This document shows, in pieces, positions 47,340-59,960 of a DNA stretch of 64,000 bases (position 1 is its first letter; each line of letters opens with the position of its first letter). Source of the stretch: Manis javanica (taxonomy: Eukaryota; Chordata; Mammalia; Pholidota; Manidae); assembly GCF_040802235.1 (NCBI RefSeq), contig NC_133169.1:44027034-44091033 (forward strand), in the 5' to 3' direction. A program made the translations under genes and the position numbers. Under the pieces are notes generated by a model that saw only the letters and a program-made list of their open reading frames with translations, had not been told where the DNA came from and made no database searches.

Positions 47340-50300
47340 CTTAGATAAAGTCCATACTCACCCATTCCCTAGGAGGCCAGCAGCTGAACTGGCAGGGGGT
47401 GCCAGGCATATGCAGCAAGCAGAAGCTGTACCTAGGGGGACTGCCCAATCCAAAAAGACTGTAGAAGAAAATAACCTGAAGGATGAAAAGACACATGTTT
47501 TAATTACCCCAGCATAGGCAAATCTAGTCCATCAGGTAGGATACATGCAAGAGAGTGGCCCTGTAATAGGACAGTAGTAGGAATGGGATCCTGCCCTGGT
47601 ATGGCACACCAGATCTCTAACTCCCTCTCTTTGGAAGTTATAAGTGGGTCAGTGTGCAGGGCAATGGGAGCCACATGCACTGGCCATAACAACAAAGCAA
47701 AACTCACCCATAAGATGCTCTTACCTTCCAGATGTTTTGGGTACACTACTGTGATCTTTGGGGACCAATCTGCTGTTACTCCAGGAACACACAAGAGGCC
47801 AGCTTCCAGGCCTTGCCCCAAATACCAGAATTGCCAGCCATCCCTGTTCTATGTGTCAAAATGTCCGGAGCCATGTCCACACAACAGAGTCTCCAGGGTC
47901 AAGCACAGTTAGAGGTGGCAGCAGGATGTTGTAAATCCCAGCTTGAATAATTCCTCTTGGTTTGCACATGCACTTGTATAAGAGAGGTAGAAATGTGTGT
48001 TAGCATGCTCACAGGGCTCAATGCCCCCTCTGGGGCTTCTCATTCAAATGCCATAGCACTATCTGCAAGTGGACTGACCAACCCTGTAGACACTGCAGTC
48101 TGACATCAGGCCAGATTTCAACAAACCATTTTACTGCTCTATCATGCCTGCTTTAGTAGGGTTACATGGTACATAAAACTCCATTTTATCCCAAATTGTT
48201 GCACCCATTGTTGGAACACATGTCCAATAAACTGGATGCCTTGATCTCTCTCAATCACCTGAGACTGGCCCTAAGCTGCAAAGAGATGCTCTAGGCTCCT
48301 TTTAGTCATTTGCTTATCTCCACCACATGCAGGAAAAGCAACGAGCAGGCCAGTAGCTGTGTTCACCCCAGTCATGGCATACCGATATCCTTCTGATATG
48401 GGCAGAGGCCCAATATAGTCTGTGTGCCACCTGACAAGGGGTATTGGCCCTGTTATTGTTGTCCCATGTTGCTGCAGGACTCAGTATAAGTCCCTCTCAG
48501 AGCACACAAGACTCCCCTTCCAGGCTCGGCTGACTTCTTCCAAGGTCAATGGCCAGCCCCACTCATGGGCTACAGCCCACATTGTCTTTTTCCCTGTGTG
48601 CAACAAATGCTGATAGAACCATTGGGCCACATAAGAGGCAGGGTTTCCTTCTAGCCAGCACCCCTGGGTCAGTGTGTCTGCTTCATAATTCCCTGGGGAT
48701 GCCAAAGGAAAATGGACAGTCCCATGATATACGGTAAAGGTCTTAGACTGACCAGAGGCCCATAGGTCTTGTCACAACTCTTGCCCCATTCGGTTGGCAT
48801 GGTACCATGTCAGTAGCCACAGGGTCAAGCCCTGATAGACGGCCCAGCTGTTAGTGCAGACAACTGTGTGGGAAGGCTCCAGGGTGATCACGAGCCATAC
48901 TGCCCGCATCTCACCCAATTGGCTGTTCTTTCTGTCTCCATCTTCATTCATACTGTATCAGTCTTAGGATGGAAAGCCACAGGCCTCCACTTTGGGGGCT
49001 GCCCATGACTAGAGCTGTCTGAGTACCAAGCTTCTTCAGGTATAGGGGCTTTTACCTCCTGATAAGGACTGTTAGCTACCGATTGCTCAAAAGCAAGTTC
49101 TTCCTGCTTTCCACTGGTATATGGCACTGGCCCCAATAAGCATTAGAGTTCTCCACTTAAGGGGCTAGTAGACAGGGTGCTAAACTGCTGTAAGTATGCA
49201 CTTGGCCAGTGTAGGCATCTGTGCCACGCCACTCCATGCCCTTTGGGTCCAGTCTCACACCCACCCCGTGATGGGATAGGTGGTTATTACCTTGGTCAGA
49301 GCTGTTCTGGTGATGGGCTCCGTAGCCAGCAAGGTGTGATACATAGCAGCCAGTTGCTTAACTATCAGGGTGTCCTGGACCTCTGCTACTTTCCATAGCT
49401 GTGACCAGAATCCAATAGGTTGGTGTATCCATTCAAGCTGCTGCCAAAGGCCCCATCCATAACCATCTTCAGTTACATGAACATCTATCTCACAAGGCCT
49501 TTATGGGTTCATTATACTCAAGACATACATAGCCTTGACTACTCAATTAGCAGTTGTCAAGGCAGATGAGCAGGTTTTTATCCCAGTCCCACCTGTTGCA
49601 CTTTTGTACCAATGAATATAAGGTTCTCAGAATTTGTACAAAACATTCTCAAGTATCCTAGAAGACTCCAAAACTTGTCATGCACAGTTGTAGGGAAAGG
49701 AAAAGCAAGGAATTTATCTATGACTGTTTCTGGGATGACTTTAGTTTTGCCCTACCAGACAACCCAGAAGATGTTTACAGACAAACTAGGTCTCTGAACC
49801 TTGGTACTTTTTACAGCCCATCCTTTCTCCTGTAGATGTTGCAGCAATCTAGGAACTGCCCCTTCTAAATCTGCAAGAGAATCAGATGTGAACATATCAA
49901 TGTAGTGATACAGCTGTACCATTTTGTGGCCAAGTCCTGGGCTACAAGTCCATGACAAATGGTGGGACTGTGGAGGTATCCCTGTGGAAGGACAGTGAAT
50001 GTCCACTGCCAGCCTTCTCACATGAAGGCAAACTGATCCTGACTTTCCTGTGCTATGGCAATAGAGAAGAAGGCATTAGCAAGGTCCACAACATAATGGT
50101 ATATTCCTAATTCATGACTGACTGTGCCCATAAGGGCTGCTATAGAGGTGACAGAAGCATGCAAGGGGGTGTAACTTTAGTCAAGTCCAACTTTTTCACT
50201 GGCCACACCAGGAAATTAAAAGGACTGAGTGGGTTTTATGATGCCCATTTTCTCTGACTCCTATAGTTTCTCCAATTTCTTTGTTCCCCTCAGGCAGTTT

Positions 50301-51308
50301 AAGTTGCTTAGTATTTGTCCACCCAGCTACAGGCAGAGCTACAGGTGGGTGCTTAGGATGTCCCTTCAGAACTGCCTTTACTGCATGTATCCTCAGTCTC
50401 AGCTCATTTGCATTGGTTTGCAACCACAGGCCCTGCAGGATATACACATCAAAAATATATTCAGGGAAGGGAGAAATATACACAGTATACTTCTTTGGGT
50501 GTTAAAGCTCTATTCCCAATTGTATTTGGCTTTCTTCACTGTAATCGCCTAACCCCCATAGCCATCCATCACAGTGGGGGGCCCAGGTAACTGCTCAGCG
50601 TTGCCATAAGTCAGAGAACAACTCCTGTGTCCACCAGTGTCAGGAGATGTTGTACATTTACTGGGGACAAATGAATTGCTAATTGTACATGTGGCCTCTG
50701 GTTCCACCAAGTACCCCAAGGTGGGGGCCTTGACTCCCGTCAGTCAAACCGCAAAGCCCAATTGCCCTCCTTTGGGGGTCAGGGCCTAGGGGTGGTCTGC
50801 GTACTCTCCCTTAGGATGTCCTGCAGGCACATGGGCCAGACATGGGGCTTTGCCTCTGGCCTCCATGTCCTGGACTTCAGAGGCTGGAACTGCTGCTCTG
50901 GCTTTGATTGGTGCCACTGTTCCAGCAATATTCTGTTGGGCTGTCCATCAAGTTTTTCTTTCGCTGCCCCTGCATTTTTCAAATCAACCCAGATCATAAG
51001 AAAGCTTATTACTTGCGGCAGGTAAGTAGAACCCTGGGAATCACTCCCAAACAGTTTCTCTCCTGACAAATAATGGGGCTGCTCTTTCCTAGGCAAAACC
51101 CAGTTGCTACTTTGGATCACCATGGAAATAAGGTGAAAACTAAATTCTGATTGGTATTCAGAAGGGGAGCAATAAATGTCCAAAACTCTGTCCTTGGCAA
51201 CAGGATGGGAATCTGCAGGCAACAGTTAGGGGATATCTTTAAGGTAATATTTGCAAATAGCAACTAGTATGCCCCTCTGAGGTCTGCTCTTCTGGTCTTC
51301 TGGGGACA
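47340..51308 (-). mobile_element. Endogenous retrovirus fossil, copy 2 (same family as copy 1)
   Basis: A broken element on the minus strand. Reading in its own direction it has an LTR (51308 to about 51000), sequence matching the protease/reverse-transcriptase part of copy 1 (to about 49.5 kb, with RT-like peptide LLQHLQEKGWAVKSTKVQ at 49752-50021), RNase H-like (about 49.5-48.9 kb), integrase-like (about 48.9-48.1 kb) and a further 3' part to about 47.3 kb. Its length and order from about 51003 downward match copy 1 from about 12627 upward. It has many breaks and is not functional. No env or 3' LTR is evident. The LTR is shared with 18240-18600. Confidence 0.8.
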
Positions 51309-51872
51309 TCTTGTTCTGCAACACAACTTTCCAGAGGATGAGAACTTCCTCTCAGTTCCCCATTAACTTTTTTATGCCTGGCTGGCTGGTCACAGTATCA
51401 GGAAGCAGTTATATGATAAGTCTTCCTTATAATCACACAGTAAAATGAAACAAATTTTTGTGTTTCACGATGACTCATGAAATCACAGCAAACAAAGCTT
51501 ATGAATGTCACATTTTATTGACAATGAATTTTCTCACATGTAATATGAAAACTGAACTTTTACCTTAATAGTCAATTGAAACACCACTGCACAACTTAAA
51601 ATTTAATAAATGAATAATTAATAAACACACAGAAAAGAACTGCTGTAAGAACCTCTTGTGTTACATACACAAGCATGAGAGAGGACATTTGACTCTCAGA
51701 TATGCGTTTACATATCTTGAGGGATGATTAGATAGATTGACAGAGAAATCCATCTCTTCGGGGAAAGAAAATAGATAATTCAGTATATACAAAGATTACT
51801 ATGTATGTGTGTCTGTCTCTCAGTGTTTGTGCAAGTCTCTTCAGTTCAAAGAACAAGATCATTTACAAAAGG

Positions 51873-51978
51873 ACATTGTACATTTTTGTTAGTTGTGTGT
51901 TGAATTTTCTCTCAAGCTCTGTCTCACATTGTACATTTTTGTTAGTTGTGTGTTGAATTTTCTCTCAAGCTCTGTCTC
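51873..51978. repeat. Perfect 53-base tandem duplication
   Basis: Two identical units, 51873-51925 and 51926-51978, each starting ACATTGTACATTTTTGTTAG and ending CAAGCTCTGTCTC. With no differences between units, the duplication is recent, or an assembly artefact. Confidence 0.9.
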
Positions 51979-52129
51979 TCATAATAACAGCAATAGTATG
52001 TCTAGTTGTCCTTACAATTCTGGCAGTTTTGTTATGTAACATTGTATAGATTCTGTTAAGCGACTTTTAAGCGCAATAGAATAAATAAATGAAAGGACAT
52101 ATGTATTATGCTGGGGAGATAGAAAAGTG

Positions 52130-52445
52130 TGAGTTTAGAGTCTTGGTTCCTGAGTCTCATGAAAGTACAAGCAATACTACCCACGTCTTATCATTTATGG
52201 GTATTAATCTATAGACATTATGAAATTGCTTTAAATTAGTAAGTTATTTAAAATTCATAGTTGGAGTGTATTTATATATTGCAAAGTCTTTTACTTCTTA
52301 TAATAGACCACATTAACAAATGAAAAGTAAACGTGTATATTTTTTAAAGGAAAGAAGACAAAACAAAACAAAGAGAATTTGCTCAAGTCCATTCAGCTAC
52401 TAATGGTTAGACACCATATTTGAACCCTGGCTACATGGCCCAGGG
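52130..52445. mobile_element. MIR-like SINE relics
   Basis: 52130-52260 resembles a forward MIR (TCTTGGTTCCTGAGTCTCAT, then GGGTATTAATCTATAGACAT). 52375-52445 resembles the reverse of the MIR 5' half (ATTCAGCTACTAATGGTTAG, TTTGAACCCTGGCTACATGG). Both are ancient and diverged. Confidence 0.45.
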
Positions 52446-52740
52446 AATTTCCCCATTAATCTGTGGTCATACCTTTCTTTAGGAAACATTCAATGTTTCA
52501 TGTCCTTTTTACTAATAAAGCTATTTTCCACATCTTTAGAGTTTTCAAATGGATAATTGTTAGTCATTTTTGAGCAGATTGACCCCTGTTCAAACTCCCC
52601 TGTTTGGTCCTAGAGGTCAGCAATAGGCAATTACAGGTGTTACCAGGCAGAACCCTCAGGGGAAGGTTGCCACCCCCCTACTGGACAGGACGCTCCAATC
52701 CTGCAATGAACTTTTAGAAAAGACTCCGCAGTCAATGACT

Positions 52741-53090
52741 CAGGCCTCTCAGGCGGGACCTGCTGCTGTGAATGACCAGGGTGAGGCCCACGTGCCCCCA
52801 CTGCAGGGTCTCCTCCGCAGGGGCCTTGAGACCGGCTTCCTCGGGGGCAGGGAGGATGCACCCTCACAGCGCCCCCCTCCCCTCGACGTGCGCCTGCGCA
52901 CCCGCCCCTCCTCCTCCTCGTCCCTCTGACCCCGGAGCACAAGCCTTCCCTCGGATCCCTTGGCAGTGGTGACCCCGCATCTGCGCCGACCCGTCCGGCC
53001 TCTGACCGGCGGTGCATCACGTGAACGGGCTCGGCACAAGGGGAGTCAGGCTCCTCCGGGTCAGCCTCTGTTTTGCGCCATGACGGTAAG
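52741..53090 (+). promoter_or_regulatory. CpG-rich patch, possible OR promoter or first exon
   Basis: About 27 CpG dinucleotides were counted by hand in 350 bases, in a GC-rich context (for example CTCGACGTGCGCCTGCGCAC near 52882), against near absence around it. The paralogous stretches in the inverted copy (17.3-17.65 kb) and the left copy (0.9-1.3 kb) have lost most CpGs. A donor-like ACG/GTAAGT follows at 53086. The patch lies upstream of the OR14 pseudogene. Promoter function is an inference; a GC-rich insertion is excluded by the collinear match to 17.4-17.8 kb. Confidence 0.55.
53086..53087 (+). promoter_or_regulatory. Candidate splice donor at the end of the CpG patch
   Basis: CATGACGGTAAGTGA fits a strong donor. 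The inverted paralogue keeps GT at the matching place (minus strand, 17283-17282, CATGACAGTAAG). Near 1252 in the left copy the corresponding text may be CATGACCAGG without GT. It could pair with the acceptor at 62703. Confidence 0.35.
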
Positions 53091-53329
53091 TGATTAAAGG
53101 CTAGACGGACACTTTCATCTTTGGTTTGTGGCTTTAAATAAATTCTCAACACCTGGTGCCTCACACCTCACCTCTCTATGCAGCCGGTGGAACTAGACAT
53201 AGTCGTTTCCATTACTGTCATGGCGGCCGTTTTAGATGTAAGTAACTATATTTTACATAGATAATGATTGTGTACCCCTCCTTTGCTGAGATAAGGCAGA
53301 AACAAATCATCAGTGCCCCACATATATGA

Positions 53330-53500
53330 GAGATATATATGTATATTATATATAGTATCAATAGATTTTATACATTAACATTTAATAGACAAAGTATATA
53401 TTGTACAATATGTCATATATAATTGAAGATATTAAATATACATAATGTAATATACATGCCATATAAATATATAATCATATATATATATATTGTAGAGAGA
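53330..53500. repeat. AT-rich microsatellite
   Basis: Degenerate TATA-type repeat, matching the one at 16870-17060 in the inverted copy. Confidence 0.8.
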
Positions 53501-54599
53501 GTATATAATATTATCTATGAGATCCATGCAGATTCCCCATTGCAGCTGTTTAATGATGAAGGGACACATATGTTCCCTAATTTATTTCTGTTACTCACTC
53601 AGTAATCACATACACACACGCATATATGGCACAGTACCTGGGCATTCAGTCATTGTCTGCGTTCTCCTACAGAATCGCACTACACTCACCTGAGCTCTAG
53701 AAATCATTACCTGCTTAAAATTACCTGTGGGCAGCTGGCCAACCCTGAGCTGTAAGGACTGTTCCCAGGGGCTTTGCAGGTGATGGCACAGGTGGGTCCA
53801 TTTTGTATATAAAGCGGACCATGGTCAGCCTTTTACACAACCAAATATGGTACATTTTTCATCTGAAGAATTTATAAAATCCTCTTTGAATAGGAAAATT
53901 TATGTAAACCATTTAAAAATGTTGATTTTGAGAAGCCCACAACAGAAGTTGCTGTCCCTCCTAGATTATGAGCATATCCTACCCAGGGGTAAGTGGACTG
54001 CATTTCCGATCGTTGTTGTCTTTCCACTGACTTTCTTTCACTTCACACTCACATTTCCTTGCAATTTTTGCTTCATTTGAGGACTTTATTTCTGTTTTAA
54101 AATGGACATGGTTTCAACTCGACAGATTAGCAGAATATCAATGCAATGTTCCACATCTAGAGGATTCCTATCAAATACTTTACAGTTGTTGCTATAATTT
54201 CATTTGCCGCAACAGAAATATTGCAGTGTGCTGGACAATGTAAACATAAAACAATAATCCATAGATGATATTTGTCTCTTTATTTGTTTCTTTTGTCACT
54301 GTGTTTCAAATTCAATGTTTTCAAACATTTACTTACCATTTTATGTGGAAAATATATAGAACTGTCATATGTAAATTCCAGATAAGACTAAGGAGGGCAT
54401 CAATATTAAGATAAAAATTGTAGAAAACAGTTGGAATATATCTATATCTATGAAATTAATAATATTAAACAATACATAAAAAGGTAATACTAATTTATAA
54501 AAACATTTTAGTAATATTTTAGAAATATTTTTTGCATAGTAGACTTTCATTTTACCAACAATAAAGCAAGTTTATGTTTTGAGTAACTGAATCTCAGGA

Positions 54600-56164
54600 A
54601 TTGTCTTAGTTCCCTGCCTTTTCAGAATTCCTGTTATAATTAAAATACTTTTCTAAAAAAATGAACATAATTTTTAAAAAATAAATAACTATGTAAACAT
54701 TTAAAAAATGAAGATTTTTTAAATATATGAATTACATTGACAAAACTAAATAAACAGCTTTAAGAAAGAATACAGGTTTAATGTTTTCCTTAAACCTGCT
54801 CCCTTAAATTGATTCAGCTATGAGTGTTACCAGAAAACTCAAAGTAAAATTCCAAATTGGACTTTTATTAAGGAATCAAAGTAAAGGAATTCATAATTTC
54901 TTTGTTACTTCATCTTGTGATACACTGATGCATTATTTTCTAGTAGGTCATGAATGAAGAGTAGATATGGATGTTAAAGACCAAATTCTTAGAAGCAAGA
55001 ATTTAAATATCCTGATTAAATATTAAACACTAGGTGTTGGATCTTTGTGTATCTAGTAGCTTTAACATTTTTTCTAGGTTAGACATAAATTGCTATCAAA
55101 ATACATTGTAATTTACTTATCATTATCCACAGAATAAATACTTAGTGAGCAAGTATTGCCTTTTTAGGTAAATTCATCAAAGAGTTTAGGCATATTAAGT
55201 TACTACTAATTTCTGACTTAAACTTTTAAATCATTACATTCATCACTCATTATATTTCTGTAAAGGTCTACAAAATAATCTTTACCTTAGTTTATATAAG
55301 TAACTATGTTTCATAAATGATTTATTAGAAGTGTAAGTGTATTTAATGACAATGAAAGATGTGTTCCCTCTTTCTTTGCAGTTTAGATAATATCACGATT
55401 TGGTGTTGAATCTTATTTGCTGCAGGCAGAGTCTGAGTCATGAATAATTAGGTTTTTTGACTCTGGAACTGATGAAATTTATTGAGAAAAAATGGATCAC
55501 TTATTCTTGACTTTTACTCTTGACCATCAACATTCATGGATCTTTAAAAAGTCATTTAAGTGTATCTACTAAGTAGTACTATAAATATAAATGTATGTGC
55601 ATGTATATACATTCCCTTCTATATAGTTGTGCATGTACATACAATTAAAAGTATATGTAAATATGAGTCAGAATGCTAAAAAGCTAAATGCAGTATTTCA
55701 AAGGTAATTATGTACTTCAACAAAAATGCTATTTGAAAATTTATTTTGTCATTTACTCCATTTTTCATTCATATATCTCATAAAAACTGTATAGAGTGTT
55801 AAGCAGTAGGGAGATTTAGGAATCAGATATGAGAAAAACATGTATAAACAACCAGTTCAGACCTGAGTTCACATCAACAAATTACAAAGCCCTTCAATTT
55901 TAACAAAATATATATTATGTAGACTGAATTAAACACAATTTGGATAGAGATGTGTAATTTTTTAAAGAGAAATTTACAGGTGAAAAAAGAAAAGTGGAGT
56001 TGTAAATAAAACAAAGATTAAGTAGAAATGAAAGATATATGGCTTTAAGACAAAATAGAATATCTTTAATTCCAGAAATATTTATGGAGACCATCTAAAA
56101 TGTTTTCCTTTTTAAGTAGTGTTTTGTAAGTATAAGAGAATTATACATTTCATATAGCCACAAT
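54600..56164. other. AT-rich sequence of the right OR14 unit
   Basis: No gene. It keeps scattered similarity to 2.5-3.9 kb. Confidence 0.45.
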
Positions 56165-57783
56165 GTTTATTTATTTATTTATTTATTTTTTGAAAAACAT
56201 TATATTTATTAGGCTATCCCCTACCCCAAGTCCCCCCACAAACCCCATTATACTCACTGTCCATCAGCATAGTAAGATGTTGTAGAATCAGTACTTGTCT
56301 TCTCTGTGTTTCAAAGTCCCCCCTTTCCCCCAACCCCCACATTATACATGCTAATCATAAGACCACCTTTCTTATTCCCCACCTTTATCCCTAACTACCC
56401 TCCCATTGTCCCCACTCTCTTTCCCTTTGGTACCTGTTAGTCCATTCTTGGGTCCTCTGATTCTGATGCTGTTTTGTTCCTTCAATTTTTCTTTTGTTCT
56501 TCTACACCACTGATGAGTGAAATCATTTGGTATTTGTCTTTCTCCGCTTGGCTTATTTCACTGAGCATAATACCCTATAGCTCCATCCATGTAGTTGCAA
56601 ATGGTAGGATTTTTTATTCTTATGGCTGAATAATATTCCATTGTGTATATGTACTACATCTTCTTTATCCATTCATCTACTGATGGACACGTAGGTTGCT
56701 TCCATTTCTTGGCTATTGTAAATAGTGCTGTGATAAACATAGGGGTGCATCTGTCTTTTTCAAACTGGAGTGCTGCATCCTTAGGGTAAATTCCTAGAAG
56801 TGGAATTCCTGGGTCAAATGGTAAGTCTATTTTGAGCATTTTGAGGAACCTCCATCTTGCTTTCCACAATGTTTGAACTAATTTACATTCTCACCAGCAA
56901 TGTAGGAGGGTTCCCCTTTCTCTGCAACCTCGCCAACATTTGTTGTTGTTTGTCTTTTGGATGGTGGCCATCCTTACTGGTGTGAGGTGATATCTCATTG
57001 TGGTTTTAATTTGCATTTCTCTGATGACTAGCGATGTGGAGCATCTTTTCATGTGTCTGTTGGCCATCTGAATTTCTTCTTTGGAGAACTGTCTGTTCAG
57101 CTTCTCTGCCCAGTTTTTAATTGGATTATTTGCTTTTTGTTTGTTGAGGATCGTGAGCTCTTTATATATTTTGTATTTCAAGCCTTTATCGGATCTGTCA
57201 TTTACGAATACATTCTCCCATACTGTAGGGTGCCTTTTTGTTCTATTGATGGTGTCCTTTGCTGTACAGAAGCTTTTAAGTTTGATATAGTGCCACTTGT
57301 TCATTTTTGCTGTTGTTTTCCTTGCTCGGGGATATATATTCAATAAGTCGCTAATGTTCACATCCAAGAGATTTTTGCCTATGTTTTTTTCTATGAGTTT
57401 TATGGTTTCATGACTTACATCAGGTATTTGATCCATTTTGAATTTACTTTTGTGTATGGGGTTAGACAGTGATCCAGGTTCATTCTCTTACATGCACCTG
57501 TCCAGTTCTGCCAGCACCATCTGCTGTAGAGACTGTCATTTCACCATTGTATGTCCATGGCTCCTTTATCGAATATTAATTGACCATATATGTTTGGGTT
57601 AATGTCTGGAGTCTCTAATCTGTTCCACTGGTCTGTGGCTCTGTTCTTGTCCCAGTACCAAATTGTCTTGATTACTATGGCTTTGTAGTAGAGCTTGAAC
57701 TTGGGGAGTGAGATCCCCACCATTTTATTCTTCTTTCTCAGATTGCTTTGGCTATTTGGGGTCTTTGGTGTTTCCATATGTAT
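56165..57783 (-). mobile_element. L1, 5'-truncated, young subfamily
   Basis: A (TTTA)n tail at 56167-56190, L1 3'UTR (CCCCAAGTCCCCCCACAAAC, GTCCATCAGCATAGTAAGAT), then the 3' third of ORF2 with open stretches at 56654-56869, 56891-57436 and 57541-57780. Homology stops after TTTGGTGTTTCCATATG near 57781. It is close in sequence to the copy at 60.25-61.82 kb and to the full-length L1 at 27.6 kb. It lies inside the right OR14 unit and has no counterpart in the left unit. Confidence 0.9.
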
Positions 57784-58177
57784 TTTTAATGTTTTTTTAA
57801 ATAATGTATATGCAATACTTCTTTTCAAAATTAAAATTGATTGAATTCAGAGACTAAATATTATAAATTATTAACTTTCCCCATGTTCAAATATATTTAT
57901 TAGTACTAATTATAAACTTAACTGAGAAATTAGGTTGACAAATGTTGAAGTAACATTTTGTTACTTCAAAGAGTGCATCAATAAAGTTTGATCAATACAA
58001 ACTAGTGATCAGTTTCTTAACTTTTTGCAGATACAAATGAAATGTGATTTAGTGTAAAAACCAAAATGTCTGTAGTTCTATGTCATCTTAAGTGTTTAAA
58101 CATGTATCTTAACATTTTGTGTAATCATTTTGAAAACAAGTATTACAGATTGTCTACTTATTTTTTAGGACCCATGA

Positions 58178-59338
58178 TTTTTTTTCCAATTTCTTTATTT
58201 ATTTTTATTAAGATATCATTAATATACACTCTAATGAAGATTTCAGAAGAAAAATAATGTGATTATTACACATCCTTACTATCGAGTCCCTCCCCATACC
58301 CCATTGCAGTCATTGTCCATCAGTGTAGTAAGATGCCACAGAGTCCCTATTTGTCTTCTCTGAGCTGCACAATCTTCCCCATGATCCCACACACACCATT
58401 TGCACCAATCATGATACCCCACAATCCCTTTCTCCCTCCCTCCACACATGCCCTCCCCATCCCCTCCCCTTTGGTAACCACTTGTCCCTTCTTGGAGTCT
58501 GTGAGTCTGCTGCTATTTTGTTCCTTCAGTTTTGCTTCATTGTTATACTCCTTAAATGAGGGAAATTACTTGGTATTTCTCTTTCTCTGCCTGACTTATA
58601 TCACTGAGCATAATTCCCTCCAGCTGCATCCAAGTTATTGCAAATGGTATGATTTGTTTCTTTCTTATGGCTGAATAGTATTCCATTGTGTATATGTACC
58701 ACATCTTCTTTATCCATTCATCTACAGATGGACACTTAGGTTGCTTCCTTATCTTGGCTATTGTAAATAGGGCTGTGATAAACATGGGGGTGCATATGTC
58801 TTTTGGAATCTGAGAAGTTGTTTTCTTTGAGTAAATTCCTAGGAGTGGAATTCCTGGGTCAAATGGTATTTCTATTTTTAGTTTTTTGAGGAACCTCCAT
58901 ACTGCTTTCCACTGTGGTTGAACTAGTTTACATTCCCACCAGCAGTGTCAGAGGGTTCCCTTTTCTCTACATCCTTGCCAACACTTGTCATATTTACTTC
59001 TTGCCTTTTGGATAGTGGCGATTCTGTCTTGTGTGAGGTGATATCTCATTGTGGTTTCGATTTGCATTTCCCTGATGATTAGCGATGTGGAGTATCTTTT
59101 CATGTGCCTATTGGCCATCTGAACTTCCTCTTTGGAGAAGTGTCTGTTAATATCCTCCACCCATTTTTTAATAGAGTTATTTGATTTTTGATTTTTGACT
59201 GTTGAGATGTATGAGTTCTTTATATATTTTGGATATTAACTCCTTGTCGGATATGTCATTTACAAATATATTCTCCCATCCTGTAGGTGCCTTTTTGTTC
59301 TGCTGATGGTGTCCTTCCCTGTACAGAAGCTTTTTAGC
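58178..59338 (-). mobile_element. L1, 5'-truncated, with target-site duplication
   Basis: Reverse L1 from a T-rich tail (TTTTTTTTCCAATTTCTTTA) through 3'UTR to ORF2, stopping after GTACAGAAGCTTTTTAGC. The 11 bases AGGACCCATGA occur at 58167-58177 and again at 59341-59351, just as expected for L1 insertion. The left OR14 unit shows the corresponding unoccupied sequence near 4398 (GGGACCCATTT). It belongs to an older subfamily than the copies at 56 and 60 kb. Confidence 0.9.
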
Positions 59339-59814
59339 AAAGGACCCATGAATTTATGAGTGTTTAAATACTTATTAAACACAAATAAGTAAAGACACCA
59401 ATATAGGAATTTTGAATATTTTCAAATGAAAATGAGGAAAAATATTTTATGTATTATACCCTCATTAAAATAAGGCACCTAAAATATGTTTATTCTTCCA
59501 ATAAAACCTCAGTACCTGAATAGTTATTTAATGATTCTGAGTAATCAATGAAAAACTTTTATATGATTGTCTTTAGCTTGTATTTCTCACAGGTGAGTAA
59601 GGTTTTATTATTGTAGAGCTGTATGAAATTTATTAATGTAAGGATGTACATAAATAGGATAATCACATTTAGAGTTATTTATGAGTAAAAATATAAGCAT
59701 TGAGGATAATGTTAGTAGATCACCAAATATCTTACAATTTGTTTTATAACTATTATGAATGCATTATTAAAACATAGCAACAAATTTTGGGAGTATTATT
59801 TATGGTGATGTGTC

Positions 59815-59960
59815 TCCTTATTTTCATTGAATTAGTATTGACATACAGTATTACATTAGTTTCAGGTGTGCAAAGTAGTGATTTGATAGTTTTACCCATA
59901 CTGAGATAATAACCATGATAGATAGTTCTACGCCTGCGACCAGACAAGTTTATGATAATA
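59815..59960 (-). mobile_element. L1 3'UTR fragment
   Basis: Reverse of an old L1 3' end: TTGAATTAGTATTGACATAC, CATTAGTTTCAGGTGTGCAA and CGACCAGACAAGTTTATGAT. Short and diverged. Confidence 0.65.

Larger units (their letters stand above)
51309..52619 (+). other. Flank of the right OR14 block
   Basis: 51420-51640 matches the inverted block at 17910-18120; about 830 bases beyond (roughly 51660-52480) are absent there. This extra part holds a perfect 53-base tandem duplication and MIR-like relics. No gene is seen. Confidence 0.55.

Noticed and set aside
51873-51978. CRISPR-like or larger satellite array
   Set aside because: Only two adjacent units without spacers; a mammalian tandem duplication explains it.
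52640-53164. 174-codon minus-strand frame over the CpG patch
   Set aside because: Arginine-, glycine- and proline-rich product typical of a GC-rich stretch with few stop codons; overlapping frames are open on both strands and the paralogues do not keep it.
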